From RPQJ01 sp963846885 (GTDB taxonomy: Bacteria > Pseudomonadota > Gammaproteobacteria > Steroidobacterales > Steroidobacteraceae), in NCBI GenBank assembly GCA_963846885.1, contig CAWJXS010000002.1, forward strand, positions 136,130 to 200,129: a stretch of DNA of 64,000 bases, read 5' to 3'. The translations under genes and the position numbers were made by a program. A model generated the notes under the pieces. The model ran no database searches, was not told the DNA's origin, and saw only the letters and a list, made by a program, of their open reading frames with translations. This document shows, piece by piece, positions 8,577 through 17,109 of the stretch. The stretch's first letter is position 1. Each line of letters opens with the position of its first letter.

Positions 8577-10718
8577 ATGAGCACCGCCGTGAAATTGCAT
8601 TCCACTGATGCGCGCAGCATCCCGTTCCAAGAAGCGTCGCTGGACATCTGGGACAAGAAATACCGCCTGTCTGCCAAGGACGGAACGCCCATCGACCGCT
8701 CGATGGACGACACGTACAAGCGTGTCGCCCGTGCGCTGGCCGACGTCGAGGCGCCCGAATTGCGCGAGACCTGGAACGAGCGCTTCCTCTGGGCGTTGCG
8801 CCGCGGCGCCATTCCCGCCGGCCGCGTCACGTCCAACGCCGGCGCGCAGGAGCACAAGCCCGCCACGTCGACCATCAATTGCACGGTGTCCGGCACCATC
8901 CGCGACTCGATGGACGACATCCTGGGCAAGGTGCACGAAGCCGGCCTCACGCTGAAGGCCGGCTGCGGCATCGGCTACGAATTCTCGACGCTGCGCCCGC
9001 GCGGCGCGTACGTCTCGGGTGCGGGCGCCTATACCTCGGGCCCCCTCTCGTTCATGGATATCTACGACAAGATGTGCTTCACCGTGTCGTCGGCCGGCGG
9101 TCGCCGCGGCGCGCAGATGGGCACGTTCGACGTCGGCCACCCCGACGCGATGGAATTCATCCGCGCCAAGCGCGAAGCGGGACGTCTGCGGCAGTTCAAC
9201 CTGTCGCTGCTCATCACCGACGAATTCATGCGCGCCGTGCGCGAAGACCGCGACTGGCAGCTCGCCTTCCCGGTGCGCGAAGCCGAGATCGTCGGCGAGA
9301 ACACGGCCGACCGCGGCAAGTTCCTGTGGCGCGAATGGCCGGATGCATCCAACTACGTCCGCAACGACGAAGGCCTGGTGCTCTGCAAGATCTACAAGAC
9401 GCTGCCGGCCAAGCGCATGTGGGACGTCATCATGTCGTCCACGTACGATTTCGCCGAACCCGGCTTCGTGCTGATCGACCGCGTCAACGAGATGAACAAC
9501 AACTGGTGGTGCGAATCGATCCGCGCCACCAACCCGTGCGGCGAGCAGCCGCTGCCGCCGTACGGCTCGTGCCTGCTGGGTTCGGTCAACCTGACCAACT
9601 TCGTGCGCGATCCGTTCACCGACGAAGCACGCTTCGACTGGGAAGAATATCGCGAGGTCGTCCGCGTCTTCACGCGCATGCTCGACAACGTAGTCGAGAT
9701 CAACGGCCTGCCGCTCGAGCAGCAGCGCAACGAGATCACGCGCAAGCGCCGCCACGGCATGGGCTTCCTGGGGCTGGGTTCGACCATCACCATGCTGCGC
9801 ATGAAGTACGGCTCGCGCGAGTCGGTCGGCTTCACCGAGCGCGTGTCCAAAGAGATGGCGATTGCCGGCTGGGAAGCCGGCCTCAGCCTGGCCGAAGAGA
9901 AAGGCCCGGCTCCCATCATGAGCGAAGAGTTCGTCGTCACCGCCGAGATGCTGCGCAAGCGTCCGGAGATGGCGCGCGACGGCATCAAGGTTGGCGACAA
10001 GCTGCCGGGTCGCGTGCTGCACGCTCGCTACAGCCGCTACATGCAGCGCGTGGCCGGAGCCGCGCCCGAGCTCGTCGACAAGCTGGCGCAGAAAGGCGCG
10101 CGCTTCACGCATCACAGTTCGATCGCGCCCACGGGCACGATCTCGCTGTCGCTCGCCAACAACGCTTCGAACGGCATCGAGCCTTCGTTCGCGCACCACT
10201 ACTTCCGCAACGTGATTCGCGAAGGCAAGAAGTCGAAGGAAAAGATCGACGTCTTCTCGTTCGAGCTGCTGGCCTACCGCGAGCTGATCAACCCGAAGGC
10301 GCTGCCGGGCAGCGAGAACGTCTCCGAGAGGCTGCCCGAGTACTTCACGACGGCCGACGACGTCACGCCGCGCGAGCATGTCGACATCCAGGCGGCCTCG
10401 CAGAAATGGGTCGATTCGTCGATCTCGAAGACGGCCAACGTGCCCTCGGACTACAAGTACGAGGACTTCAAGGACATCTACCTCTACGCGCACGAGCAGG
10501 GCCTGAAAGGCTGCACCACGTTCCGCTTCAACCCCGAGGCGTTCCAGGGCGTGCTGGTCAAGGAAGAAGACCTGAAGAACACCACCTACGTGTTCACCCT
10601 CGAGGACGGTACCGAGGTCGAGGTCAAGGGCGACGAGCAGTTGGAGTACGACGGCGAAATGCACACCGCCGCCAACCTCTACGACGCCATCAAAGAAGGC
10701 TATTACGGCAAGTTCTGA
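8577..10718 (+). CDS. nrdJa: Adenosylcobalamin-dependent (class II) ribonucleotide reductase, large part NrdJa
   Basis: A 713-residue catalytic part of a B12-dependent reductase that makes deoxyribonucleotides with or without oxygen. The key residues are visible: a redox cysteine in STINCTV (C102), the radical-site motif NPCGEQPLP (C321 with N319 and E323), and the partner cysteine in PPYGSC (C332), 11 residues later as in the Thermotoga enzyme. APTGTISL is also typical. The usual C-terminal CxxC tail is missing and lies on the next gene, as in Pseudomonas aeruginosa nrdJa-nrdJb. The ATG at 8577 starts the first family-like sequence; a longer frame from 8397 reads leader DNA. Confidence 0.93.
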   Translation: MSTAVKLHSTDARSIPFQEASLDIWDKKYRLSAKDGTPIDRSMDDTYKRVARALADVEAPELRETWNERFLWALRRGAIPAGRVTSNAGAQEHKPATSTINCTVSGTIRDSMDDILGKVHEAGLTLKAGCGIGYEFSTLRPRGAYVSGAGAYTSGPLSFMDIYDKMCFTVSSAGGRRGAQMGTFDVGHPDAMEFIRAKREAGRLRQFNLSLLITDEFMRAVREDRDWQLAFPVREAEIVGENTADRGKFLWREWPDASNYVRNDEGLVLCKIYKTLPAKRMWDVIMSSTYDFAEPGFVLIDRVNEMNNNWWCESIRATNPCGEQPLPPYGSCLLGSVNLTNFVRDPFTDEARFDWEEYREVVRVFTRMLDNVVEINGLPLEQQRNEITRKRRHGMGFLGLGSTITMLRMKYGSRESVGFTERVSKEMAIAGWEAGLSLAEEKGPAPIMSEEFVVTAEMLRKRPEMARDGIKVGDKLPGRVLHARYSRYMQRVAGAAPELVDKLAQKGARFTHHSSIAPTGTISLSLANNASNGIEPSFAHHYFRNVIREGKKSKEKIDVFSFELLAYRELINPKALPGSENVSERLPEYFTTADDVTPREHVDIQAASQKWVDSSISKTANVPSDYKYEDFKDIYLYAHEQGLKGCTTFRFNPEAFQGVLVKEEDLKNTTYVFTLEDGTEVEVKGDEQLEYDGEMHTAANLYDAIKEGYYGKF

Positions 10719-10735
10719 GCGGGATACAAGCACCG

Positions 10736-11458
10736 ATGAGCGCGCACAAGATCGACAAGAAGATCACCAAGATCCGGGTGGTCACGCCCGCCGACAGGGA
10801 AAAGGCCGAGGCCGAGGCGGCTGCCAAGGCCAGGGATCCGGTGGTCGACCCGCGGTACCCCAACGTCATCCGGATGCACGAGAAGCTCGAGCGACCGGAA
10901 GAACTGATTGGTTCCACCTACAAGATCAAGACGCCGGTGTCGGATCACGCGATGTACGTGACCATCAACGACATCCTGCTGAACGAGGGCACGCCGCACG
11001 AGCAGCGCCGTCCGTTCGAGATCTTCATCAACTCGAAGAACCTCGATCACTACCAGTGGATCGTGGCGCTGACGCGCATCATCTCGGCGGTCTTCCGCAA
11101 GGGTGGCGACGTCACGTTCATGGTCGAGGAACTGAAGGCCGTGTTCGACCCGCGCGGCGGCTACTGGCAGGCCGGCGGCAAGTTCATGCCGTCGATCATC
11201 GCCGAGCTGGGCCACGTGATCGAGAAGCACATGCAGAAGATCGGCCTGCTGCGCAAGCCGGAGATGGACGAGCACCGCAAGGCGCTGATCGACCAGAAGC
11301 GCAGCGAGTACGAAGCGCAGCAGAAGCAGCAGGACGCCTTCGCCAAGGCAGACTACCCGCAGGGCGCGCAGCTGTGCCTGAAGTGCAGCACGGCGGCCGT
11401 GGTCATGATGGACGGCTGCATGACCTGCCTGAACTGCGGCGACTCGAAGTGCGGCTGA
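10736..11458 (+). CDS. nrdJb: Class II ribonucleotide reductase, C-terminal part NrdJb
   Basis: A 240-residue protein that completes NrdJa. The middle contains the TSCPD-type domain found near the C terminus of single-chain NrdJ (about residues 60-160). The tail carries CLKCSTAA and GCMTCLNCGDSKCG, the cysteine-rich end that re-reduces the active site after each turnover. It starts 17 nt after the nrdJa stop, so the genes are one operon and are probably needed in equal amounts. The frame upstream stays open through nrdJa in another phase, so the split is by a true stop and new start, not an obvious recent break. Confidence 0.9.
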   Translation: MSAHKIDKKITKIRVVTPADREKAEAEAAAKARDPVVDPRYPNVIRMHEKLERPEELIGSTYKIKTPVSDHAMYVTINDILLNEGTPHEQRRPFEIFINSKNLDHYQWIVALTRIISAVFRKGGDVTFMVEELKAVFDPRGGYWQAGGKFMPSIIAELGHVIEKHMQKIGLLRKPEMDEHRKALIDQKRSEYEAQQKQQDAFAKADYPQGAQLCLKCSTAAVVMMDGCMTCLNCGDSKCG

Positions 11459-11523
11459 CAGAATTCAAGAGTTGAGCTGAGAGACTAACCCGACCGAGAC
11501 CATGGAAGGGCGCTGATGAGCGA

Positions 11524-11555
11524 GGGCGGGAACAGGTGCGTTCCCGCCCTTTTTT
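11524..11555 (+). terminator. Rho-independent terminator of nrdJab
   Basis: A perfect 10-bp stem GGGCGGGAAC / GTTCCCGCCC with a 6-nt loop is followed by six T residues. It lies 65 bp after the nrdJb stop. Confidence 0.93.
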
Positions 11556-11660
11556 ATTTGGGCCTGCCGCAGAGGCGTTTCGCTGCTGTCAGCGGGTGGG
11601 GTTCAAGCGGACATTCGCGAACGGGTAAGATCGGCCACAAGCAGACCTTCGCCGGACAAA

Positions 11661-11687
11661 GAAGCCCCGGCGCGGGGCCGGGGCTTC
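11661..11687. terminator. Second GC hairpin, weak terminator reading left
   Basis: GAAGCCCCGG pairs perfectly with CCGGGGCTTC around a 7-nt loop. On the plus strand no T run follows; on the minus strand it is followed by TTTGTCC, so it may end transcription of the start-less minus-strand ORF at 11759-12115. Confidence 0.5.
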
Positions 11688-11758
11688 GTGTGCTGTCGCG
11701 TGCAAGAGTGAGCATCAACTGCTAGTGCAACGTCTGCGCGCCAGCAGCATTCAGGCTC

Positions 11759-12115
11759 TTACTTGCCTGATCCCAGGCATTTGCGCTCAACGGTGTAGCC
11801 CTTCTCGAGCTCCGCGATCAGGTTTCCATCGGCATCGAGCCTGACAACGTACTGGTTATCGATCGCGTACATCGGACCGTCACCCTCCAGCGGTCGATAG
11901 ACCCACCTGAAGGTGAACCTGTAAGTCTCACCCGTCCCAAGCTTGATTACGTTACTGAAATTCTCATGACCCTGACCAAACCATTTGCGCTTGGTCCAGA
12001 GACCTTCAGCTATGGACGAGAACGACGAGATCTCGACGTAATGATACTCCCGGTCGAGGTATACTCGAAGTGCATGCCCGCTTACCCGACCAATCGCCTG
12101 GATACTCAGCGCGGC
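11759..12115 (-). pseudogene. Start-less ORF in a lower-GC scar, truncated hypothetical protein
   Basis: A 118-codon open frame ends at TAA (11759-11761) and is closed upstream by TAG (12116-12118). It reads like real protein: a balanced composition with YRFTFRWVYRPLEGDG, then a pattern suggestive of a beta-strand protein (NQYVVRLDADGNLIAELEKG), and a C terminus VERKCLGSGK. There is no ATG, GTG or TTG before an internal ATG at 11872; CTG, ATT and ATC are the only early options. The simplest view is a gene that lost its 5' end when the region was rearranged. Base composition is clearly less GC-rich than its neighbours. I do not recognise the family. Confidence 0.45.
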
Positions 12116-12670
12116 CTAACTGTTGTTAGTCGCCTATGAAAGTGCGGACCGCCTGATTGCTACACGGAGTTCCGGCATACTCTTGGAGCTATTGGCGACC
12201 AACTCCCCGGCGAGCCCACGCTGTTTCGCACACAGCGGTCCGGCGCATGGTCAGCGCCATCATCACGTATTCATGCGACAATCTTCTGGCTAGAGTTCTT
12301 GGATATCGGATACATTCGCCGATGGACGGAAATCCTTCGATGGTCTTTCGCTCGCTGAGGCCACACCGGCAGATGCGCACCGGTATTTATGCCTTGTCGC
12401 TGCAGATTGCCGAGCTAGCTAAATCTGGATGCGCCAAATCATGACGCCGGCAGGCGATACGTCGCGCAAGCATTCGCATTGGATCGATCAGCACTTCATG
12501 GAGGGCGCGACCCGTGAGCCTGCGACGCCAGTCGAGAGTCCGCTCAGGGTCGACAATTGTCCGTCGGGGATTAATTGCCAAGTAGAATTTGACGTTTCAG
12601 CTGAAACGTCGAAACGCGGCTAGCAGCGGCCCGTCGTTCGATTTGAAGTCATGCGTCAGGGGAAAGCTAC
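12116..12670. other. Lower-GC non-coding stretch
   Basis: About 550 bp without a convincing gene. Short ORFs at 12157-12444 and 12429-12623 (plus) show no domain, no ribosome-binding site and no family resemblance. Composition is nearer balanced than the surrounding DNA, which suggests acquired or decaying sequence. It ends in the promoter and palindrome region of the lipoprotein hydrolase. Confidence 0.55.
12583..12610 (+). promoter_or_regulatory. Perfect 20-bp palindrome next to a -10-like TAGAAT
   Basis: Positions 12591-12610 form a perfect palindrome, each half GACGTTTCAG. It directly follows TAGAAT (12583-12588), a 5-of-6 match to a sigma-70 -10; no clear -35 is seen at the right distance. 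A palindrome over the expected transcription start is a classic operator position. The regulator is unknown. Confidence 0.5.
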
Positions 12671-13636
12671 GTGAATCCAAGTCTTGCCAGGGCCTTGCTG
12701 CCTGCGATCGTGCTGCTCGCGCTCACCGGCTGCGCTCAAACTCATCCGCTCCCCGACGATGGTTTTGTGGCCGTGCCCGGTGGCCGGGTCGCGTTCCGAG
12801 TCACCGGCCAGTCCGGCGGCGTCCCGGTCCTGATGATCCACGGCGGGCCCGGCGGCACGGGCTGCTCGTACCCCGACACGATGCAGGGTGTCGCCGCGTC
12901 GAGACCCGTCGTCACCTACGACCAGCTCGGCTCGGGGAATTCGGACCGTATGCTGAACCTCGAGCGCGATGCCGTGCTGTCGCGCTTCGTTGCGGAAGTG
13001 ACCGCGATCCGCGCGCAGCTCGGGCTTCAGGAGTTGCACCTCGTCGGCCACTCCTGGGGAGCGGCCATCGCGCTCGAGTATCTGCTGACCGGTGACCGGA
13101 AGGGCGTGCGTTCCGTGACTTTCGTCGGACCACTGCTGTCGACGCCCCGCTGGATCGAAGATGCGAATTCGCTGGTCGCGAAGTTGCCGAAGGACGCCCA
13201 GGATGCGATCGCGGCGGCGAGGATGACAGGCAGTTTTGACTCGCCAGAGTTCCAGGCTGCAAACGACGTGTTCGAGAGCCAGTTTCTGGTGCGCACGCCG
13301 CGGTCGCAACGGCGCCTGCCCTCGTGCGAATCGACGCCGGTCCGGTTCAACGCCGGCCTGTACGAGCACATGTGGGGTCCATCAGAATTTGTGGCCACCG
13401 GTACGCTGCGCGACTTCGACCGGATTGACCGGCTTGCAGAGATCAGGATTCCCACGCTGTTTCTCGTGGGCGAGCACGACGAGGCGCGACCGGAGACCAT
13501 GCTGGAGTTCCAGGCCCTCGTGCCAGGGTCGGTCGTGAAGGTCATCCCAGGCGCGGCTCATGCGGTGAACGTCGACCAATCGCAGGCCTTCAATGAGGCG
13601 ATCGCTGAGTTTCTTTCCACCGTCGAGACCCGGTAA
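12671..13636 (+). CDS. Lipoprotein alpha/beta hydrolase, proline iminopeptidase-like
   Basis: A 321-residue exported hydrolase. The N terminus has a signal peptide with lipobox LTGC (about C21). The catalytic domain has the oxyanion motif HGGPGGTG typical of the proline iminopeptidase (S33) group, the nucleophile elbow GHSWGA, an acid in LVGEHDE and a histidine in GAAHAVN. A secreted peptidase or esterase role is likely; the substrate is unknown. The start is GTG at 12671, preceded by AGGGGAAAG as ribosome-binding site. It stands alone between a low-GC scar and the L,D-transpeptidase gene. Confidence 0.8.
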   Translation: MNPSLARALLPAIVLLALTGCAQTHPLPDDGFVAVPGGRVAFRVTGQSGGVPVLMIHGGPGGTGCSYPDTMQGVAASRPVVTYDQLGSGNSDRMLNLERDAVLSRFVAEVTAIRAQLGLQELHLVGHSWGAAIALEYLLTGDRKGVRSVTFVGPLLSTPRWIEDANSLVAKLPKDAQDAIAAARMTGSFDSPEFQAANDVFESQFLVRTPRSQRRLPSCESTPVRFNAGLYEHMWGPSEFVATGTLRDFDRIDRLAEIRIPTLFLVGEHDEARPETMLEFQALVPGSVVKVIPGAAHAVNVDQSQAFNEAIAEFLSTVETR

Positions 13637-13856
13637 ATCACGGCGGCAGATGACACTTGGGTTAGCCCATGGAGCATTGCCATTTACTCAAGTCCACGAA
13701 CATTAGGTCGGTGTCCGGAGAATTGGGGGAAGCCCAGTCGGTCCGCTTGGGGTCGATTTTCCCCAGACGACGACCGGTTGCAGAACCGTGGGATTCAGAT
13801 GTTGGTGAGACAACGCACAGCAAAAGCGCACAAAGATCGATAAAATCCCGCGCCAC

Positions 13857-14648
13857 ATGGCACGTTGGCGCGAAACACGAGTGAAATTCTTACTTCCGGT
13901 CCTGGTGGCGATCGCGGCCCTGGCCGTCTCTGGTCACACACAGGCGCAAGGGTTCCAGTCCGGCTCCAGCGCCACGCCGACGGCAGCGGTGCCCACGGTT
14001 GCACCGGTGACGGATCCCACTGCGGTGGTTCCGGCCCCGGTTCAGGCGCCGGCTCCTGCACCCGCACCCATGCCAGCGCCGGTTCCTGTTGCCACCATGG
14101 CGGCCAACACCGGTGTCTATGGCAGCGGTTCGTTCAGCTCGGTGAGCGGAGGCAGCGCACCGGTCGTCCCGGCGGTCGAGCCTGAGTCGGGCGGCTTCGG
14201 CGCGGGTTCGTCGGGCGGTTTCGAGATGGCCGAAAAGGTCGTCGTCGACAAAACGGAGCGCACGCTCTACCTGATGCGCCGCGGGCGTGTGCTCAAGCAG
14301 TACCCGATCAAGCTGGGCCTGAACCCCTATGGCCACAAGCAGCGGGAAGGCGACTTCCGCACGCCCGAGGGCAAGTACGAGCTGGTCGCGCGCAATCCGC
14401 GCAGCGAGTTCTTTCTCTCGATCAAGATCTCGTACCCCAACCGCGAAGACGCCGCCGTGGCCAGCGAAAGCGGGTTCCCGCCTGGCGGCCTCATCATGAT
14501 CCATGGCCAGCCGAACGTGCCCAAGCGGCCGCCGGAGCACTACGCCACGCGGGACTGGACGGACGGTTGCATCGCGCTCAGCAACGCCGACATGGTCGAC
14601 GTCTGGCTGCGGACCACTGTCGGGATCCCGATCGAAATCAAGCCATGA
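13857..14648 (+). CDS. Periplasmic L,D-transpeptidase (YkuD domain)
   Basis: A 263-residue protein that cross-links peptidoglycan or attaches proteins to it. It has a signal peptide (KFLLPVLVAIAALAV), a proline- and alanine-rich linker near residues 45-80, and a YkuD domain beginning EKVVVDKTERTLYLMRRG. The catalytic motif is present as IHGQPN and then DWTDGCIALSN, with the nucleophile Cys in TDGC. A -10-like TAAAAT at 13841-13846 is so close to the ATG at 13857 that GTG at 13881 may be the true start. The last codons overlap the start of ppnN (ATGA). Confidence 0.85.
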   Translation: MARWRETRVKFLLPVLVAIAALAVSGHTQAQGFQSGSSATPTAAVPTVAPVTDPTAVVPAPVQAPAPAPAPMPAPVPVATMAANTGVYGSGSFSSVSGGSAPVVPAVEPESGGFGAGSSGGFEMAEKVVVDKTERTLYLMRRGRVLKQYPIKLGLNPYGHKQREGDFRTPEGKYELVARNPRSEFFLSIKISYPNREDAAVASESGFPPGGLIMIHGQPNVPKRPPEHYATRDWTDGCIALSNADMVDVWLRTTVGIPIEIKP

Positions 14649-16057
14649 TGATGCGCCGGGCCGAGGTGGCCATCCCCGCGGGTCATACCGACGACGACAG
14701 TCCCGTCGATGCCCGGGTCACGCCCACCGGCAGTCTCGAAAACCTGTCGCAGATGGAAGTGGACCGGTTGCTCGACTCCTCGCGCGGCGGCCTTTATCCA
14801 CTGTACCGGCGCTGTTCGCTGGCCGTGCTCAACAGCGGCGGCGAGACCGACGACGCCCGCGCGATCTTCGATCGCTATGCCGATTTCGATATCGACATCG
14901 TGCGCCAGGCCTGGGGCATCAAGCTCGAGCTGCACAACGCGCCCGCGGCGGCCTTCGTCGACGGGCGGATGATCCGCGGCATCCAGGAGCACCTGTTCGC
15001 GGTGCTGCGCGACATCCTGTACATCCACGGCGAGGTCTACGAGCACGGCAGCATCGAGCTGCGCGAAACGGCCGGCATCACCAATGCCGTCTACCGCGTC
15101 TTGCGCAATGCCGGGCTGCTGCAGCCGCGCGTGCGACCCGACGTGGTGGTGTGCTGGGGCGGCCATTCCATCGGGCGCGACGAGTACGAGTACACCAAGC
15201 TGGTCGGCTACGAACTCGGGTTGCGCGGCCTCAACGTCTGCACGGGTTGCGGTCCCGGGGCGATGAAAGGCCCGATGAAGGGCGCGGCGATCGGGCACTC
15301 CAAGCAGCGCATCCAGTCGGGACGCTACATCGGCGTGACCGAGCCGGGCATCATCGCCGCCGAGCCGCCGAATGCGATCGTGAACCAGCTGGTGATCCTG
15401 CCCGACATCGAGAAGCGCCTCGAAGCGTTCGTGCGGGTCGGTCACGGCATCGTGGTGTTTCCAGGCGGCGCGGGCACGGCAGAAGAAATCCTGTACCTGG
15501 TCGGAATCCTGCTCCACCCCGAGAACGAGGCGCAGCCCTATCCCGTTGTGTTCACCGGGCCGCGCGGCAGCGAAGACTACTGGCAGCAGGTCGACGCGTT
15601 CCTGGCCGGCTCGCTCGGCGAGCGAGTGCGGCAGTGCTATCGGATCATCGTCGGCGACCCGGCCGAGGTAGCGCGCGAGATGTTGCGCGGCATGGGTGCG
15701 GTGCGCGATTTCCGCCGCCGTTCCAGCGATGCCTACAACTTCAACTGGCTGCTGCGTATCCCGCACGCCTTGCAGCATCCGTTCGAGCCGACGCACGAAA
15801 CCATGGCGGCACTGCAGCTGCGGCGCGATGCGCCGCCGCACGAGCTGGCCTACGAGTTGCGCCGCGCGTTCTCCGGCATCGTGGCGGGCAACGTCAAGGA
15901 ATCGGGATTGCGCCTGATCGATCAGCACGGCCCGTTCGAGATCCACGGCGACCCGGAGCTGCTCAAACCGCTCGACGCGCTGCTCGCGTCTTTCGTGCGC
16001 CAGCGGCGCATGAAGCTGAGCGGCGAATACAAACCCTGCTACCGCATCGTCGCCTGA
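14645..16057 (+). CDS. ppnN: Pyrimidine/purine nucleotide 5'-monophosphate nucleosidase PpnN (LOG family)
   Basis: A 470-residue cytosolic enzyme that hydrolyses nucleoside monophosphates to base and ribose 5-phosphate; in E. coli it is a target of (p)ppGpp. The central lysine-decarboxylase-like (LOG) domain holds the signature PGGAGTAEE, preceded by GCGPGAMKGPMKGA. The flanking N- and C-terminal domains of the long PpnN form are also present. Length is close to E. coli PpnN (454). Three in-frame ATGs in a row start at 14645; the first overlaps the stop of the L,D-transpeptidase gene, suggesting coupling. Confidence 0.92.
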   Translation: MMMRRAEVAIPAGHTDDDSPVDARVTPTGSLENLSQMEVDRLLDSSRGGLYPLYRRCSLAVLNSGGETDDARAIFDRYADFDIDIVRQAWGIKLELHNAPAAAFVDGRMIRGIQEHLFAVLRDILYIHGEVYEHGSIELRETAGITNAVYRVLRNAGLLQPRVRPDVVVCWGGHSIGRDEYEYTKLVGYELGLRGLNVCTGCGPGAMKGPMKGAAIGHSKQRIQSGRYIGVTEPGIIAAEPPNAIVNQLVILPDIEKRLEAFVRVGHGIVVFPGGAGTAEEILYLVGILLHPENEAQPYPVVFTGPRGSEDYWQQVDAFLAGSLGERVRQCYRIIVGDPAEVAREMLRGMGAVRDFRRRSSDAYNFNWLLRIPHALQHPFEPTHETMAALQLRRDAPPHELAYELRRAFSGIVAGNVKESGLRLIDQHGPFEIHGDPELLKPLDALLASFVRQRRMKLSGEYKPCYRIVA

Positions 16058-16157
16058 GCAACGTGGCGGGCGGGGGCCCGCAACTGTGACGCAGTGCCGG
16101 ACGCTCCGTCCTCGCTTCGGTACCGTTGCTCCACCGTGTCACCCGTGAATCACCGCC

Positions 16158-16445
16158 ATGTCTGAGCGCAAGCCGGAACCCCCCGCTGGCGCGCGCGTGC
16201 CGCCCCGCGAACTGCTCGCAGCGAACGATCGATCGCTCAGTGCGCGCGATGCCGGACTGCGCCGTGCCCCGAACAAGTTCGGCTCCGCAGCCGATGGCTG
16301 GGACGCCTACAACGACTGGCTGGACCGGGTCCGCCAGCCGGCGCCGCCTTCGCGGCAGGCCGTGATCAGCAAGTCGCTCTACAGCATCGCCAGCTACAAG
16401 ACGTGGGCCGACAAGGCTCGCGGCGCGTTCGACAAGCCCAAGTAG
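16158..16445 (+). CDS. Small conserved-looking hypothetical protein
   Basis: A 95-residue basic protein (MSERKPEPP start). The first half is proline- and arginine-rich and probably disordered; the second half, with YNDWLDRVRQP and SLYSIASYKTWADK, looks folded and helical. No known domain is recognised and no signal peptide or membrane segment is seen. Codon use matches its neighbours. It sits 100 bp after ppnN on the same strand. It may be a small regulatory or accessory protein, but no function can be supported. Confidence 0.6.
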   Translation: MSERKPEPPAGARVPPRELLAANDRSLSARDAGLRRAPNKFGSAADGWDAYNDWLDRVRQPAPPSRQAVISKSLYSIASYKTWADKARGAFDKPK

Positions 16446-16526
16446 GGGCATTCCCAACGTTGTAGGACTGCGGGCCTCGCGGCCCCGCGTGAGTTTGGAT
16501 TACAGTTCACTCCCCGGCCTGGTCCC

Positions 16527-16691
16527 ATGGAACGCTTACTCAAGTGCCTCGACGACCTGGACGACCTCACGGTCGTTTTTCGCGTGCAGGCGCCTGCCGT
16601 AATCGTCACGGCGCTGCTGGCTGTCGCCTTCGTCGCCGGACTCGGCGCACTGCTGATGCTCGGGCCGCCGGACCTGCTCGCCGCCCCCTGA
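16527..16691 (+). CDS. Very small single-pass membrane protein
   Basis: A 54-residue ORF (MERLLKCLDDLDDLTV start) with one hydrophobic segment (AVIVTALLAVAFVAGLGALL, about residues 24-43) and a short PPDLLAAP tail. The short acidic N terminus followed by one helix looks like a small inner-membrane protein. It ends 13 bp before msrB on the same strand, so it may be the first gene of an msrB-FKBP operon. No homologue is recognised. Confidence 0.55.
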   Translation: MERLLKCLDDLDDLTVVFRVQAPAVIVTALLAVAFVAGLGALLMLGPPDLLAAP

Positions 16692-16704
16692 CGGGAACCC
16701 AACC

Positions 16705-17109
16705 ATGACCGATGACGACAAGCGCCCTGCCGGCGAGGATGCGCTGCGCGCGCGCCTCACCGAAGAACAGATCCAGATCACCCAGCGCAAGGGCACGGAG
16801 CGAGCCTTCACCGGGCGCCTGCTGCACAACAAGGCGCAAGGCGTGTACACCTGCGTCGTCTGCGGCACCGAGCTGTTTGCCTCCGACACCAAGTACGACT
16901 CGGGCTCGGGCTGGCCTTCATTCTGGTTGCCGCTCGCGGGCGAGCGGGTGGCCACGCATCGCGACTCGAGCCATGGCATGGTGCGCACCGAGGTCACTTG
17001 TGCCAAGTGCGGATCGCACCTGGGACACGTCTTCGAAGACGGCCCGCAACCCACGGGCCTGCGTTATTGCGTCAATTCCGCATCGCTCGACTTCAAGCCC
17101 AAGGAATGA
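16705..17109 (+). CDS. msrB: Peptide-methionine (R)-S-oxide reductase MsrB
   Basis: Repairs methionine-R-sulfoxide in oxidised proteins. The 134 residues are a typical MsrB. Two zinc-binding CxxC pairs are seen (CVVCGTELF and CAKCGSHLG), with the family motifs SGSGWPSFW and HVFEDGPQPTGLRYC, and the catalytic cysteine in RYCVNSASL. The stop codon overlaps the ATG of the FKBP gene (ATGA at 17106-17109), so the two are translationally coupled. Confidence 0.96.
   Translation: MTDDDKRPAGEDALRARLTEEQIQITQRKGTERAFTGRLLHNKAQGVYTCVVCGTELFASDTKYDSGSGWPSFWLPLAGERVATHRDSSHGMVRTEVTCAKCGSHLGHVFEDGPQPTGLRYCVNSASLDFKPKE

Noticed and set aside
7999..8577. 192-codon minus-strand frame upstream of nrdJ
   Set aside because: It crosses the NrdR boxes and leader, is rich in Arg, Pro and Ser, and shows no family or ribosome-binding site.
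12114..12131. GCCTAAC and GTTAGTC near each other, resembling integron attC core sites
   Set aside because: The two cores are only 4 bp apart, one breaks the GTTRRRY rule, and no second core is found at 57-140 bp on either side. No integrase is in the window.
12157..12623. Two short plus-strand ORFs in the low-GC scar (95 and 64 codons)
   Set aside because: No domain, no plausible ribosome-binding site and composition unlike real proteins; kept only as part of the non-coding stretch.
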